A stretch of 41,838 bases of DNA from Clostridia bacterium UC5.1-1D2 (GCA_001304855.1 BBZN01000038.1:1-41838); one strand, 5' to 3'. Positions 9,024-19,555 are shown, counted from the stretch's first letter. A program made the numbers and translations. The notes: generated from the letters alone by a model not told the origin.

Positions 9024-10362
9024 CTATCTCTCCTCCATGGAAACATAATCCATATTTGTTCCTACGTACTTGGTTGCAGGCCGCATAATCCGTCCGTCAT
9101 ACAGCTTGTTTTCGATATTGTGGGCCACCCAGCCAACTGCGCGGCTGCACACAAAGAGAGGGGTATATAAATCCCTGGGAATTCTCAGCATGCCATAGGC
9201 GAAGCCGCTGTAGAAATCCACATTGGTAGGCAGAGCCTTACCCTTGACCTCCTCCATCACTTCCTTAGCAATGCGCTCGAAACGCATATAGTAATCCAGC
9301 TCCTGCATATGCTTCTGCTCCTTGGCAACTTCCATACAACAGGCCCTGAGGACCTCGGCTCTTGGGTCTGAGACTGTGTAAACCGCATGGCCGAGCCGTA
9401 TATTAAACCGGATTTATCATAAATCTCTCCTGCCATCAGCTTTCTCACTGCCTGACGTATCTTGTTGTCGTCTGAAACATAGCCTCCTGTCTCCTCCAGC
9501 ACCGCGTCCATCATCTCGGCAACCTTGATATTGGCGCCGCCGTGGCGGGGCCCTTCAACGAGCCGATACCGCCGCACATGGTAGAGTAAATATCTGTTCC
9601 TGTGGAAGCAATCACTACATTTGTAAATGTGGAGTTGTTGCCGCCGCCGTGGTCGGCGTGAAGCATCAGTATGGTATCTAAAAGGCTGGCTTCCTTTGTG
9701 GTGAACTTCTGATCTTTTCTCAGAAGGCTCAGGAAATTCTCTGCAATGGAATACTCAGGATTTGCATAGTGGATAAAAAGGCTTTCCCTGTCATAGTAGT
9801 GGACCTTGCTCTGGTAAGCGTAGCAGGCGATGGAAGGCAGCTTAGCCACCAGGTTCACGCCTTTTACCAGTGTCTGGTACACCCCTGTATTGTCAGGATC
9901 ATCATCGTAATTGTAAAGAGTCAGCACCGCATCCTGAAGCTTATTCATCAGATTTTTACCCGGAAGGCGCAGAAGGTTCATCTCCACAAAATCGTCGGGA
10001 ATGGTGTAACACATGCGCAGCACATTGCAGAATTTCTCCAGTTCCGCCTTCTTTGGAAGATAGCCGAACAGCAGCAGGAAGCAGACCTCCTCATACCCGA
10101 AATGGCTTCCTCTTTTTCCTTTTACCAGATCCAGAACGTCGATTCCCCTGTACAGAAGCCTTCCGGGAATCGCCTGAATTCCTTCTTTTGTCTCCTCATA
10201 TCCGACTACGTCCGCGACTCTTGTAAGGCCCACACGGACGCCGGTTCCGTCTTCATTTCTCAGGCCCTTTTTTACATCGTACTCTTTATACCATTTATTG
10301 GGAATATCCGTATAATTCTGAGATTTTCCGTAAAACTGTGCAAGATAATTTTCCTTAACCAT
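9024..10362 (-). CDS. gltA: Citrate synthase (frame broken twice)
   Basis: Condenses acetyl-CoA and oxaloacetate to citrate. Catalytic motifs are all present: MLHADHGGGNNSTFT, the second His in GLGHAVYTVSDPRA and the Asp in NVDFYSGFAYG. The start at ATG 10362 (MVKENYLAQFYGK) follows gaaaggggcagc. One C is lost near 9548 (LKGP to RHGGANI) and one near 9395 (LIYG to LGHAVY). Repair gives 446 aa. It belongs to the long clostridial type with an N-terminal extension before GLRNEDGTGVRVG. It lies 24 nt after aconitase and 2 nt before icd. Its role is anabolic supply of 2-oxoglutarate, inferred from the operon. Confidence 0.93.
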
Positions 10363-10386
10363 AAATGCTGCCCCTTTCTCTTTCCT

Positions 10387-12694
10387 TCACTGTCTGTTGC
10401 GGTTATAATTGATCAGGCATCCCGCCTTGACAATCTCCCGCTCCTCTGCTGTCATATCTGCAATATACAGATTCAGTTCCTTCACTTCACAATCCTCTGC
10501 GCCGTTCCCCAGCACATAGGCTTTGATGTCTTTTAAATCTCCGTCCAAAGCTGCTCTGACGCCTGGGACATAGATGTAGTCCCCCACCTCAAATTCAGGG
10601 TCTGCTTCCATCTGGAAGGGAATCATTCCCCAGTTCATCACATTGGAGCGGTAGCGCTTGGTTGCATACTCTTTGCATAGATTGGCCAGGCCGCCGATGA
10701 CTCTCTGGCAGCTGGCTGCCTGCTCTCTGGCGGAACCGTCCCCCGGCTTTACCGCATAGACCATGCTGCCTATCTCGGTATCCTGGATCGTTACCTGTCC
10801 GCTGCCCTGAATCTGATTGATTTTTTCAAATATTCCCTTCAGTTCAGGCGCCAGTTCCAGTTCCCTCTCGGCCCCCTGGGAAACTCTGGCCTTCTCCAGC
10901 GCATCTACCGCCTTGGTTCTGCCCACGTACTCCGGATCCCGCCTGGAAAGCGTAAACTCCGCAAGCCCCAGAGGGTTGGAACGGTAGGAGGAGGTCTCTC
11001 CGGAAGGTATCAGCTCATCGGTGGTTGTCACGGGATCCATAATCCTGGAACATACCTTCAGAAGAATATTATCTGCAAGAGGACTCATCTCAGGCCAGTC
11101 CTTGATGTTTGGGCCGTATATCAGTTCCTTATCCTCCTGTCCTTTGCCGTATCCCATATATACACGGTTTTTGTAGGAACTATCATCAAACTCGTAAGCC
11201 GGCACATTGTCCCAGCCGTCCATCTCCCAGGCCGAGGCAAGACGGCCTCCGTTGGCGGCTGTGGCGGCGATTGAGCGGGCGTCCATAAGGGCCACTGCCG
11301 CCATCTGTCCGCTGCCCGGCTTGGAACCTTCCGGTTGGGGAAGTTCCTGGTGGTGTGGCGGATGCTTAAACCATTGTTGCAGGGCGTATCTCCGGCGCCG
11401 AAGCAGGGTCCGCAGAAAGCAGTGCGGATAATTGCCCCCGCATTCATTAAATCCGACACAGCGCCCTTTTCACCAGATCTGCGAATACAGGCTGGGAGGA
11501 GGGATACACTGCCAGTGAGAATTCATCGCAGCCGCAGTTTTTGCCTTTCAGCGCCCGGGCCGCTTCCATTACATTGGTGTAGGTACCGCCTGCACAGCCT
11601 GCAATCACAGCCTGCTGTACCATCAGTTCCCCGTCTGCAATCTTGTCTCTCAGTGAAAACTGAGCTTTACCTCCGGATATTTTTTCCGCTTCCTTCTCAA
11701 CCATTCCCAATATGTCGGAAAGGTTGGCTTTCAGCTCATCGATCTCATATGTATTGCTGGGATGGAAGGGAAGGGCGATCATCGGCTTGACGGTGGACAA
11801 ATCCACGTACACACAGCCGTCGTAATAAGCCACGTCCGCAGGATTCAGCTCTCTGTAGTCCTCCTCCCTCCCATGTAAGGCCAGATACGATTTTGTGTCC
11901 TCATCTGTGCGCCAGATTGAAGTCAGACAGGTGGTCTCTGTGGTCATTACATCCACGCCGTTGCGGTAATCCGTTGTCATGGAAGCCACGCCGGGGCCTA
12001 CAAACTCCATCACTTTGTTCTTCACATAACCGTTTTTAAACACGGCGCCTATAATGGCCAGGGCAATATCCTGGGGGCCTGTTCCGGGCTTTGGAGCCCC
12101 GTCAAGGTACACAGCGATCACCCCCGGATAAGCCACGTCATATGTATCCTTCAGAAGCTGCTTAACCAGCTCTCCGCCGCCCTCTCCCACTGCCATAGTT
12201 CCCAGCGCTCCGTAGCGGGTGTGGCTGTCTGAACCCAGAATCATCTTTCCGCAGCCTGCCATCATTTCTCTCATGTACTGATGAATAACCGCAATGTGAG
12301 GAGGCACATAGATGCCGCCGTATTTCTTTGCTGCCGAAAGGCCGAACATGTGGTCATCTTCATTGATGGTTCCGCCTACTGCACAAAGAGTGTTGTGGCA
12401 ATTTGTCAATACATAAGGAATTGGGAATTGCTCCATACCGGAGGCCTTGGCTGTCTGTACAATACCAACAAACGTAATGTCGTGGGAGGCCATGCTGTCG
12501 AAGCGAAGCTTCAGATGTTCCATATTATCAGACGTATTGTGCGCTTCCAGGATGGAATATGCGATGGTTCCTTTTCTGTCTGCATCCCGGCGGGCGTCTC
12601 TTCCGGTCAGCATTTTTACTTTTCCGCTCTCTGATTCAGGAACAATCTCGGTTCCATTCACCAGATAAATGCCTTCGTCATACAATGATACCAT
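10387..12694 (-). CDS. acn: Aconitate hydratase (frame broken twice)
   Basis: Iron-sulfur enzyme converting citrate to isocitrate. Visible features are [21 protein letters not shown] near residue 190, the cluster cysteine region [12 protein letters not shown] and the later [19 protein letters not shown]. It resembles the YbhJ-like hydratase branch common in clostridia rather than AcnA or AcnB. The chosen start is ATG 12694, right after AGGAGG; an upstream in-frame ATG at 12751 has no such site. One A is lost near 11468 (DLVKK to GAVSDLM) and one G near 11331 (FPNRE to GSKPGSGQ). Repair gives 769 aa. It is first in the acn-gltA-icd operon. Confidence 0.88.
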
Positions 12695-12823
12695 TTTTCT
12701 TACCTCCTGATTACCTAATATTTTATTTCCCCATCTGTATTTTGAGTCCATATAAATCTCAAAATAACAGGCGGCTGTTGCTCCCGCTTATAAATGGGTA
12801 TGGATTTTTCTTTATTTCGTATA

Positions 12824-12852
12824 ACTATATAACAAATTTTCTCATTTGTCCA
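12824..12852 (-). promoter_or_regulatory. Promoter of the acn-gltA-icd operon
   Basis: On the complement: TGGACA (12847-12852), a 17-nt spacer and TATAGT (12824-12829), about 130 nt upstream of the acn start. Confidence 0.65.
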
Positions 12853-12869
12853 GCCTTTTTTATTGTAGT

Positions 12870-12892
12870 TTCCACAACTTTTATGTTGTGAA
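12870..12892. promoter_or_regulatory. Inverted repeat upstream of the acn promoter
   Basis: ttccacaac - ttttat - gttgtgaa, arms 12870-12878 and 12885-12892, one base short of perfect. It lies just upstream of the -35 box, so it could be an activator or repressor site. No regulator is assigned. Confidence 0.35.
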
Positions 12893-12968
12893 CTATCTTT
12901 CACTTCACTGCGTTTCCACTGTCACTCTCTAAAACTTTATTGTTATAAAGTCATAGGGCAGCAGTCAT

Positions 12969-12989
12969 AAAGCCCCCGAAGGGGGCTTT
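12969..12989. terminator. Hairpin between acn and the CPBP gene
   Basis: A perfect 9-bp stem (aaagccccc / gggggcttt) with loop gaa. It is about 40 nt beyond the CPBP stop on the minus strand and upstream of the acn promoter, so it probably ends CPBP transcription. No long T tract follows beyond the TTT in the stem. Confidence 0.65.
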
Positions 12990-13031
12990 ACAAAACAAGC
13001 CGCTGATATTAATGAGAACAACCGGCAGATA

Positions 13032-14115
13032 TTACCAGTTCAGTATAAAGAAGCCCACACAGACCAGAAAATAGAGTATCATTCCCGGGTTCAGAAATGC
13101 AACGCGAAACATCCGCCCTTTTTTCACAGGCCAGACACCGGGTGAAAATCTGATTTTTTGCGGAACACAATCAAAAGGGTAATCCCGCCTATGACGCATG
13201 ACAGCATCATCATCCCGTATCCCACCAGAAATATCTTGGAAAACGCAATGACAGTCTGGCTTAAATCCACATCCAAAAGCCGCTCCAAAAGGCTTATTAT
13301 CCCGAATCCGCCCCTTTGCCCGTAGACGCCCTTGGACAGTTCCGTCGCCAGGACTCCGCCAAATATATTGAAGATTACATGGGTGACAATGGTGAAGCTG
13401 ATACGCCCTGTTTTGGCATACATATAGGCCCACACCATGCCAATGCCGAAGGCATAAAAAAACTGTCCGAAATTGCCGTGGGCCAGTCCGAACATGAGTC
13501 CCGACACCAGCACAGCGGCCAACTCTCCATATCCCAGAAGGCGGTCCATAATCAGCTTGCGAAAAAACAACTCCTCCACCACAGGAGCAATCACGCTACC
13601 ACCAGCAAATTAACCCACACGCTGGAGTTCTTCAGAAAGCCTTCCAGCTCTTCTCCGCTTATATCAGGAGCAGGCCTGAAATGCTCCACCAGCTGTCCCA
13701 GCAGATTCCCTGCAAGCCCGATTCCCAGTGAAATAACCAGAACCGCCAGAAAATTCCCAAAGCCCCAGACTTCCGCCGGCTTCTCCCTGCACTTGGGAAC
13801 TGCCTGAATCAGAGCCAGGGAAATTGGAAATGCAATGAGATACATAGGAACGGCCGACATAAACATTAAGCCTGTACTGCTGAAAAAATCGATGGCCCCT
13901 CCCATGATTTCGTCGAGGATGCTCACATAGACAACCATACCTACCTGCCCTGCCAGCGTCGCCAGCATAAATGCCGCAGCCACCAGGCCCACATTGGAGA
14001 ACTGGGCTCTCTGCCTTTTCTCCAGCTCCCGTTCTTCCCTCTCTCTCTCCCAGGGAGGTTTTTGTCCCCACTGATTCTCCCGCACATCTTCAAAAGCCGC
14101 TCTCTTCATTGTCAT
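13032..14115 (-). CDS. CPBP family intramembrane metalloprotease (frame broken twice)
   Basis: A membrane protein with the Abi/CPBP (CaaX-protease-like) motifs EELFFRKL (EExxxR), FGLAHGNFGQ (FxxxH) and HVIFN. A hydrophilic, charged N-terminus (about residues 1-38, rich in Glu and Arg) precedes several hydrophobic segments; the catalytic motifs lie between about residues 180 and 265, and one more hydrophobic segment ends the chain. One G is lost near 13595 (LLVVA to VIAPVVEE) and one C near 13140 (SDFHP to GVWPVKKG). Repair gives 361 aa. Substrates are unknown; the family includes protein-processing and bacteriocin self-immunity members. It is divergent from the Crp/Fnr regulator, about 120 nt apart, which may link their control. 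Confidence 0.85.
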
Positions 14116-14161
14116 AGTATCGTCTGTTCTCCCTGTATAAATCCATCGCCATGGAAATTAG

Positions 14162-14177
14162 TGTTGCAATTGCAACA
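14162..14177. promoter_or_regulatory. 16-bp perfect palindrome, candidate Crp/Fnr-type operator
   Basis: tgttgcaattgcaaca is fully self-complementary and lies in the divergent region between the CPBP and Crp/Fnr genes. It overlaps the -35 of the regulator's likely promoter, a position suited to autoregulation. The two-fold symmetry fits a dimeric helix-turn-helix regulator. Confidence 0.6.
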
Positions 14178-14192
14178 AAAAAGTATTATTAT
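14164..14192 (+). promoter_or_regulatory. Promoter of the Crp/Fnr gene
   Basis: TTGCAA (14164-14169), a 17-nt spacer and TATTAT (14187-14192). The -35 sits inside the 16-bp palindrome. Confidence 0.55.
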
Positions 14193-14234
14193 ATTGTAAT
14201 ATATAATAACATAAAAGAGAACAGGGTAAAAGAG

Positions 14235-14885
14235 ATGACAGAATATTTTCAAAAAAACTTATTTAAAGACATATCCATAGATGAATATAAGAGTCTGCTG
14301 ACCTGTCTCAATGCCAGGACAAAACAGTTTAAACCAGGATCCACTATCTGCGACTATGACCAGGGATTTCACGATATCGGAATCATCGGAACCGGCAGCG
14401 CCTCTGTTGTCCGCTATGAATTTAACGGCGCCAGAACTATCCTGGAGAAGCTGGAGCCCCAGGATATATTTGGACATCTTCTTTCTTACGAAGGCAGCGA
14501 GCATGCCGGCATCAGCGTCATCAGCGACAGTCTCTGCAGCATTATGTTCATCCAGTATGCCACCGTCGGCGCTCCCTGCCACAAAGCCTGCGCCCACCAT
14601 CACCAGCTGACCCAGAACCTGCTGGATCTTATATCCGAGCGCGCCCTGAGCTTAAGCCGCAGGGTGGAGGTTTTGTCCCAGAGAACCATCCGTGAAAAGC
14701 TCATCTGCTATTTTATGCAGCTTGCATCCCAGGCCAAAAGCTCCACCTTCCAGCTTTCCTTTACTATGGTGGACCTGGCCGACTACCTTTCCATCGACCG
14801 CAGCGCCATGACCAGGGAGCTAAAACGGATGAAGGAGGAAAATCTGATACAGATGGACAGGAAAACCGTCCGCCTACTGCTTTAA
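14235..14885 (+). CDS. Crp/Fnr family transcriptional regulator
   Basis: An intact protein of 216 aa from ATG 14235 (MTEYFQKNLFKDISIDEY). An in-frame ATG at 14151 lies upstream of the promoter and is unlikely to be used. The N-terminal cyclic-nucleotide-like beta barrel (about 20-110) lacks the usual cAMP phosphate-binding cassette. The C-terminal winged helix includes FTMVDLADYLSIDRSAMTRE. An unusual Cys/His cluster, APCHKACAHHHQ, lies just before the dimer helix. Related clostridial regulators carry a similar CxxxC motif there, so a metal or redox ligand is possible. The effector is unknown. The stop overlaps the 3' end of the convergent EAL gene by 12 nt. Confidence 0.85.
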   Translation: MTEYFQKNLFKDISIDEYKSLLTCLNARTKQFKPGSTICDYDQGFHDIGIIGTGSASVVRYEFNGARTILEKLEPQDIFGHLLSYEGSEHAGISVISDSLCSIMFIQYATVGAPCHKACAHHHQLTQNLLDLISERALSLSRRVEVLSQRTIREKLICYFMQLASQAKSSTFQLSFTMVDLADYLSIDRSAMTRELKRMKEENLIQMDRKTVRLLL

Positions 14886-16543
14886 CTGTTCTTCAAACTG
14901 CCAGGGCTCTACAGGCGTCCAAAGAGATAGCCCTGTATCAGTTCCATGCCCAGCGGTTTTACCACTCTGTATTCTTCCTCTGTCTCCACCCCCTCCAGGC
15001 AGACTTTCTTGCCCACGTCATGGCACAGTTCCGTAATGGAGCGGATGAAGGTGGCATTGAACAAATCAGAAGTAATCCCCCTTACAAATCCTCTGTCTAT
15101 TTTAACAATATCCACGGGTATGCTCTTGAGGGAGGCCAGAGAGGAATATCCCACTCCGAAATCGTCCATAGCCACCTGTATTCCGATGGATTTCATCTCC
15201 TTCAGTAACCCCAGAACCTCCGGTTCCGCTTTTACCAGATAGGTTTCCGTCAGTTCCATAACCACATGGGAAGGCTTAAGCCCCGCTTCCTTCAGCGCCT
15301 CCTTTATGAAAGGTATCAGCCCGTCCTCCGCCAGCTGCAGATATGACAAATTGATGCTTATATGAAAGTCCGGTTTATAACGTCGCCACCTGCCGCACTG
15401 CATCACCCCATGGCAGAATATATACCGCCCGACCGGAAGAATAAGGCCGCTCTGCTCCAGGAGCGGAATAAATTCTGAGGGAGGCACGCTGCCATATTTG
15501 CCGCAGCTCCACCTGGCCAGAGCTTCGGCCCCCCGAATTTCTCCTGTGGCTGAATCCACTTGGGGCTGATAGTGAATGGAAAATCCCTGAAAATCCCGCT
15601 CTACGCTTTCCCTCAGAAGCTCCACCAGCTCCAGGCGCCGCTCCCGGCCTTCCAGAATATCCCCGGAATATGCAGTCATGCGGTTTTTTCCGGTTATTTT
15701 AGAGTGCTCCAGGGAATAATTGGCATACTTTAACAATTCCAGATAGGTATCTCCATCCTCCGGGTAGGAAGCGCTGCCTGCAGACATGGTGCAGTAGTAT
15801 TTTTTTCCTCCATATTCCTGCTGCCGCTGGAAGGTATGCCGGAATTTACGGAAAATTTGTTCCGCCTCCCCTTTATCCCCGTTGAGAATGATAATCCCGA
15901 ACTCGTCCCCGTCCAGCCGGTAGACCGTTGCGTTCTCCGGAAGCATTTCCGTCATTCTCCGGGCTGTAATCCTCAGAACCTCGTCGCCAAAGGAACGGTC
16001 ATACAGATCATTTATATTTTTGAAGGAATCTACATCCAGAAGCAAAATCTCCAGTGTTTTTATATCCTCCGGATCCGTAAGATACCGCTTCATATTCTTT
16101 TCAAATTCATATTTGTTATAGAGGCCTGTGTTATAATCAACCTGATTCTTTTTTCCAAGATTCGTGAGCATTCCTGCAAAAAGTTCCGGACGTCCCTCCT
16201 CATCCCGAATCATCTTGCCCCTGCACCGGAGCCAGATCCACCGTCCGTCCACATTTTTGGCTCTGTACTCAATATTGTGGTAGTCCTCCCTGCCGTCGGC
16301 TATCTCCTGGTTGCTGGAAAGAAATTCCCCTTTATCATGGGGATGAATCAGCCCGCTCCAGAATGCGGCCGCATCCCGCAGCACTTGTCCAGGCAGTCCG
16401 AACTCTTTCACCATGGATTGGGAATATTTGAATTCCCCTGTCTTCAGATTACCGATAAAAATGTAATCCTCCGTAGTTGCAGTCAACGCTTCGTAGAACT
16501 TTTCGCTGTCATATGTAAAAAGCCCTTCTTTGTCTCCGGTCAT
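14874..16543 (-). CDS. PAS-GGDEF-EAL cyclic-di-GMP protein (frame broken near 3' end)
   Basis: Order: PAS sensor (about 10-130), GGDEF (about 135-300), EAL (about 305-550). The GGDEF signature reads DGDEF (RLDGDEFGIII), so its first Gly is Asp and cyclase activity is doubtful. The EAL domain looks catalytic: AEALARW, the Asn in INLSYLQL, the Glu in VMELTETYL, MDDFGVGYSSL, VKIDRGF and CLEGVET are present. The visible frame ends QGYLFGRL. Restoring one C near 14915 extends it to FGRPVEPWQFEEQLKQ, giving 556 aa and a stop at 14874. No signal peptide or clear membrane segment is seen. It is most likely a c-di-GMP phosphodiesterase with a PAS-gated, possibly GTP-binding, GGDEF domain. Confidence 0.88.
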
Positions 16544-16719
16544 AAGATGCGGTCCTCTCCTTAGCGGTTATGATTCAGACACCCCCCGGGAAGCTTCGGG
16601 ATGTCCGGCCCCTGCTGCAATCGTCAATATCCATGTAACTACGGCTGCATGGCTCATGGTTTTGCAGGAATAGAAGTTTCTGATACATATTGTAAGCTTT
16701 TCCGGGACTTTATACAAGC

Positions 16720-16762
16720 AAAAAATGCTTCTCCAGGCCTCTAAGTTCAGCCTGAAGAAGCA
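16720..16762 (-). terminator. Rubredoxin terminator
   Basis: A 13-bp stem with one G-U pair (tgcttctccaggc / gcctgaagaagca on the plus strand, 16726-16738 and 16750-16762) followed on the minus strand by TTTTTT (16720-16725). Confidence 0.88.
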
Positions 16763-16777
16763 CTTATTATATTTGTT

Positions 16778-16942
16778 TTACTCCTCTACCACAGAGAACA
16801 TATCTTTGCCTACTCCGCAAATGGGACATACCCAATCCTCCGGAATATCTTCAAATGCAGTCCCCGGCTGAATTCCGCCGTCCGGATCCCCAACCGCCGG
16901 ATCATAGATATACCCACATGGATCACATAAATATTTCTTCAT
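16778..16942 (-). CDS. Rubredoxin
   Basis: A small cytosolic one-iron electron carrier of 54 aa, intact. It starts [20 protein letters not shown] with an AGGAGG site 8 nt upstream (16951-16956). The four iron ligands are in CDPCGY and [11 protein letters not shown], separated by the usual spacing with the conserved [15 protein letters not shown]. It has its own strong terminator and is probably monocistronic. In strict anaerobes rubredoxin passes electrons to oxygen- and peroxide-detoxifying enzymes. No partner gene is adjacent. Confidence 0.97.
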   Translation of the reverse strand: MKKYLCDPCGYIYDPAVGDPDGGIQPGTAFEDIPEDWVCPICGVGKDMFSVVEE

Positions 16943-17152
16943 ATCAATTTCCTCCTTTAATGTTACTGTGATGTCCTTTGAAGCCTCACAGGATCGTTTA
17001 TTCTTATGGTTACACTATATCATAATGGTTCCTGTTTTTCTGTGATATATGCAACATTTATAAAAAATCAGATTTGCCCTGGAACAGTACTTCGGAAAAA
17101 CAGCCGCACCGCAAAGTCTGCGGTACAGCTGTGCCCTTTATCCTATGAAAGA

Positions 17153-19247
17153 TCAATCGGAATCCTTAGCCGCCGCTCTGGCTTCCACTTCACGCTTCTG
17201 GACATCTCCGGGGGCCTGCTCGTAACGGCTGAACTCATAAGAGTAAACGCCGATTCCACCGGTCATGGAACGCAGATCCGTGTTGTAACCAAAGAGCTCC
17301 GACATGGGAATGTCCGCCTCAATAATCTGTTTGCCGTTGTGGTCCGAGTTCATGCCAAGAACGCGGCCTCTCCTGCGGTTCAAATCGCCCATAACATCGC
17401 CGGTAAACTTATCCGGAACAATTACCTTCAGGGAAGCGATGGGTTCCAGAAGCACCGGGCCCGCATCCATAAAGCCCTGCTTAAATGCCAGGATGGTAGC
17501 CATCTTAAACGCCATCTCAGAGGAATCCACCGGATGGTAGGAGCCGTCTAAAAGCGTCGCCTTCAGGCCTACTACAGGATATCCTGCAAGCGGTCCTTTG
17601 AGAACCGATTCCTGAAGCCCTTTTTCAACCGCAGGGAAGTAGTTTCTGGGCACAGAGCCGCCGAACACCTTCTCCTCAAATACATAGGGCGTCTCCAGAT
17701 CGCCGGAGGGCTCAAACTCCATAATAACGTCGCCGTACTGGCCATGTCCGCCGGACTGCTTCTTATGCTTGCCCTGTACCTTCACTTTCTTGCGAAGGGT
17801 TTCGCGGAAAGCAAACTTAGGCTTTGTCAGTGTGATATCCACTTTGTATCTGCTCTGAAGCCTGCTCACAACCACATCCAGCTGCTGGTCGCCGATGCCG
17901 TAAAGAAGGGACTGGCGGTTCTCTGCATCGTTGATAACCTTCAGCGTCAGATCCTCTTCCATCATACGAGACAGCGCTGTGGACACCTTGTCGTCCTCGC
18001 CCTTGTTCACCGCTTTGTACGCCATGTATGTATAAGGAGTGGAAATCTCAGGTTTGTGATATACAATGGGCGCAGTACGCACTGCCATAGTATCGCCGGT
18101 CTGAGTAGCGGTCAGCTTTGCAACAGCTCCGATATCGCCCGCTTTCAGTTCCTGTACCTCTATCTGCTCCTTGCCTCTGAGAATATAGATCTTGCCAATC
18201 TTCTCCTCTGCATCCTTATTTACATTATAGACAATTGTGTCGCCCCTCAGCGTGCCGGTACAAATCTTCATCAAAGAATACTTACCGATGAAGGGATCCA
18301 CGATGGTTTTAAATACTCTTGCAGACAGAGATACGTCATCATTGTATTTGGCGGTGAAACGTTCCCCTGTGGATACGTCCACGCCGATGCACTCAAAATG
18401 GTCAGGTGACGGGAAATATTTGTCTATGGCCTGGAGAAGCACCTTGAAGCCCTGGCAGTTGATGCCGGAACCCATCATGATAGGAACAATCTCCCCCTCA
18501 ATTACATGGGTGCGCAGCGCTGTGGAAATCTCATCCTGTGTAAATTCCTCGCCCAGGAAATAGCGCTCCATATATTCTTCATTGGTCTCGGCAACAGCTC
18601 AATGAGAGCGTCCCTTGCAATGGTCAGATTCTTCTGAACATAATCGGGGATCTCGCACTCTTCATAATCGCTTAAATTGGTAAAACGGCGTCCGGCCATC
18701 TTAACCACGTTGACGAAACCTACAAATTTTTCATTCTCACGGATTGGCAGCTGGAAGGGCGCAATCTTACGGCCAAACCTTGTTTCCAGCTTGACTACCA
18801 GTTCGCGGTAGCTGGCATGATCATCGTCCATATTGGTGACGAAAATCAGTCTGGGCAGACGGAACTTCTCGCACAGCTCCCAAGCCTTCTCTGTGCCCGG
18901 TTCAATTCCTGCCTTACAGTTAACAACAATAATGGCTGCATCAGCTACGCTGACTGCCTCCTCAACTTCTCCTACAAAATCGAAAATCCAGGTGTATCTA
19001 AAAGGTTAATCTTAATTGGCCCGCTCTCTCCCTGGTACTCCAGAGGAATCAGGGTGGTGGAAATCGAAAACTGTCTCTTAACTTCTTCCTTGTCATAATC
19101 GCTGATGGTGTTGCCGTCGGGCACTTTTCCCATACGTGTTGTAACTCCGGTCACATGCGCCAATGCTTCCGCAACGGTTGTCTTACCTGCGCCTCCGTGA
19201 CCAAGCAACACAACGTTGCGGATTTGTTCAGTCCCATATACGTTCAT
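17153..19247 (-). CDS. EF-G paralogue, translation-factor GTPase (frame broken twice)
   Basis: A five-domain elongation factor G type protein, but not canonical FusA. G1 is GHGGAGKT. G3 reads DTPGFFDF, so the catalytic His of EF-G (DTPGH) is Phe. G4 reads TNMD in place of NKMD. The KVPDGNTISDYDKEE region and overall pattern fit the second EF-G (EF-G2-like) group of Firmicutes. Domain IV includes KHKKQSGGHGQYGDV and domain V ends in SYEFSRYEQAPGDVQ. One T is lost near 18984 and one G near 18595. Repair gives 698 aa. The start ATG 19247 follows AGGAGGG. The role is uncertain; the altered G motifs suggest slow or absent GTP hydrolysis. Confidence 0.87.
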
Positions 19248-19288
19248 ATATTTCCCTCCTGTGCATTAAAATTTAAGCCTATGCGTAT

Positions 19289-19317
19289 ATTTTACTAAAT
19301 TTTTCTGAATTTTTCAA
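19289..19317 (-). promoter_or_regulatory. Promoter of the EF-G paralogue
   Basis: On the complement: TTGAAA (19312-19317), a 17-nt spacer and TAAAAT (19289-19294), about 40 nt upstream of the ATG. Confidence 0.75.
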
Positions 19318-19555
19318 GCTTTTTATCGTTTTTGCACAACAATGTTACGGATTTTTTTGTAACAGTTCATCCGATGCTTCTTGACCGGTTTTTTCGATCA
19401 GGGAGATACGCTGTCTGAAGGGTTGCATTTTTTGACATGGATTCACAAATCCCTTTAACCCGGGACGAAGGAAGTTTCAAAGATAATCCGGGAGCTTTAA
19501 TAAACGCCCGTTCACTTATACACATAAAAGCGTAAAAGTTTAAAGCATTAAAGTA
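19318..19555. other. Divergent intergenic region between the EF-G paralogue and aroF
   Basis: About 240 nt between the two divergent promoters. No open frame, RNA motif or repeat is supported. A second TTGACA at 19434-19439 has only a poor -10 and is not called. Confidence 0.5.

Noticed and set aside
9769..10536. Plus-strand open frame of 255 codons
   Set aside because: Antisense to citrate synthase and aconitase. Composition is that of a reversed coding strand.
15836..16564. Plus-strand open frame of 242 codons
   Set aside because: Antisense to the PAS-GGDEF-EAL gene; no supporting signal.
19434..19462. Second TTGACA promoter upstream of aroF
   Set aside because: The -10 at 17 nt (TTAACC) is poor. 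The promoter at 19556 is better and closer.
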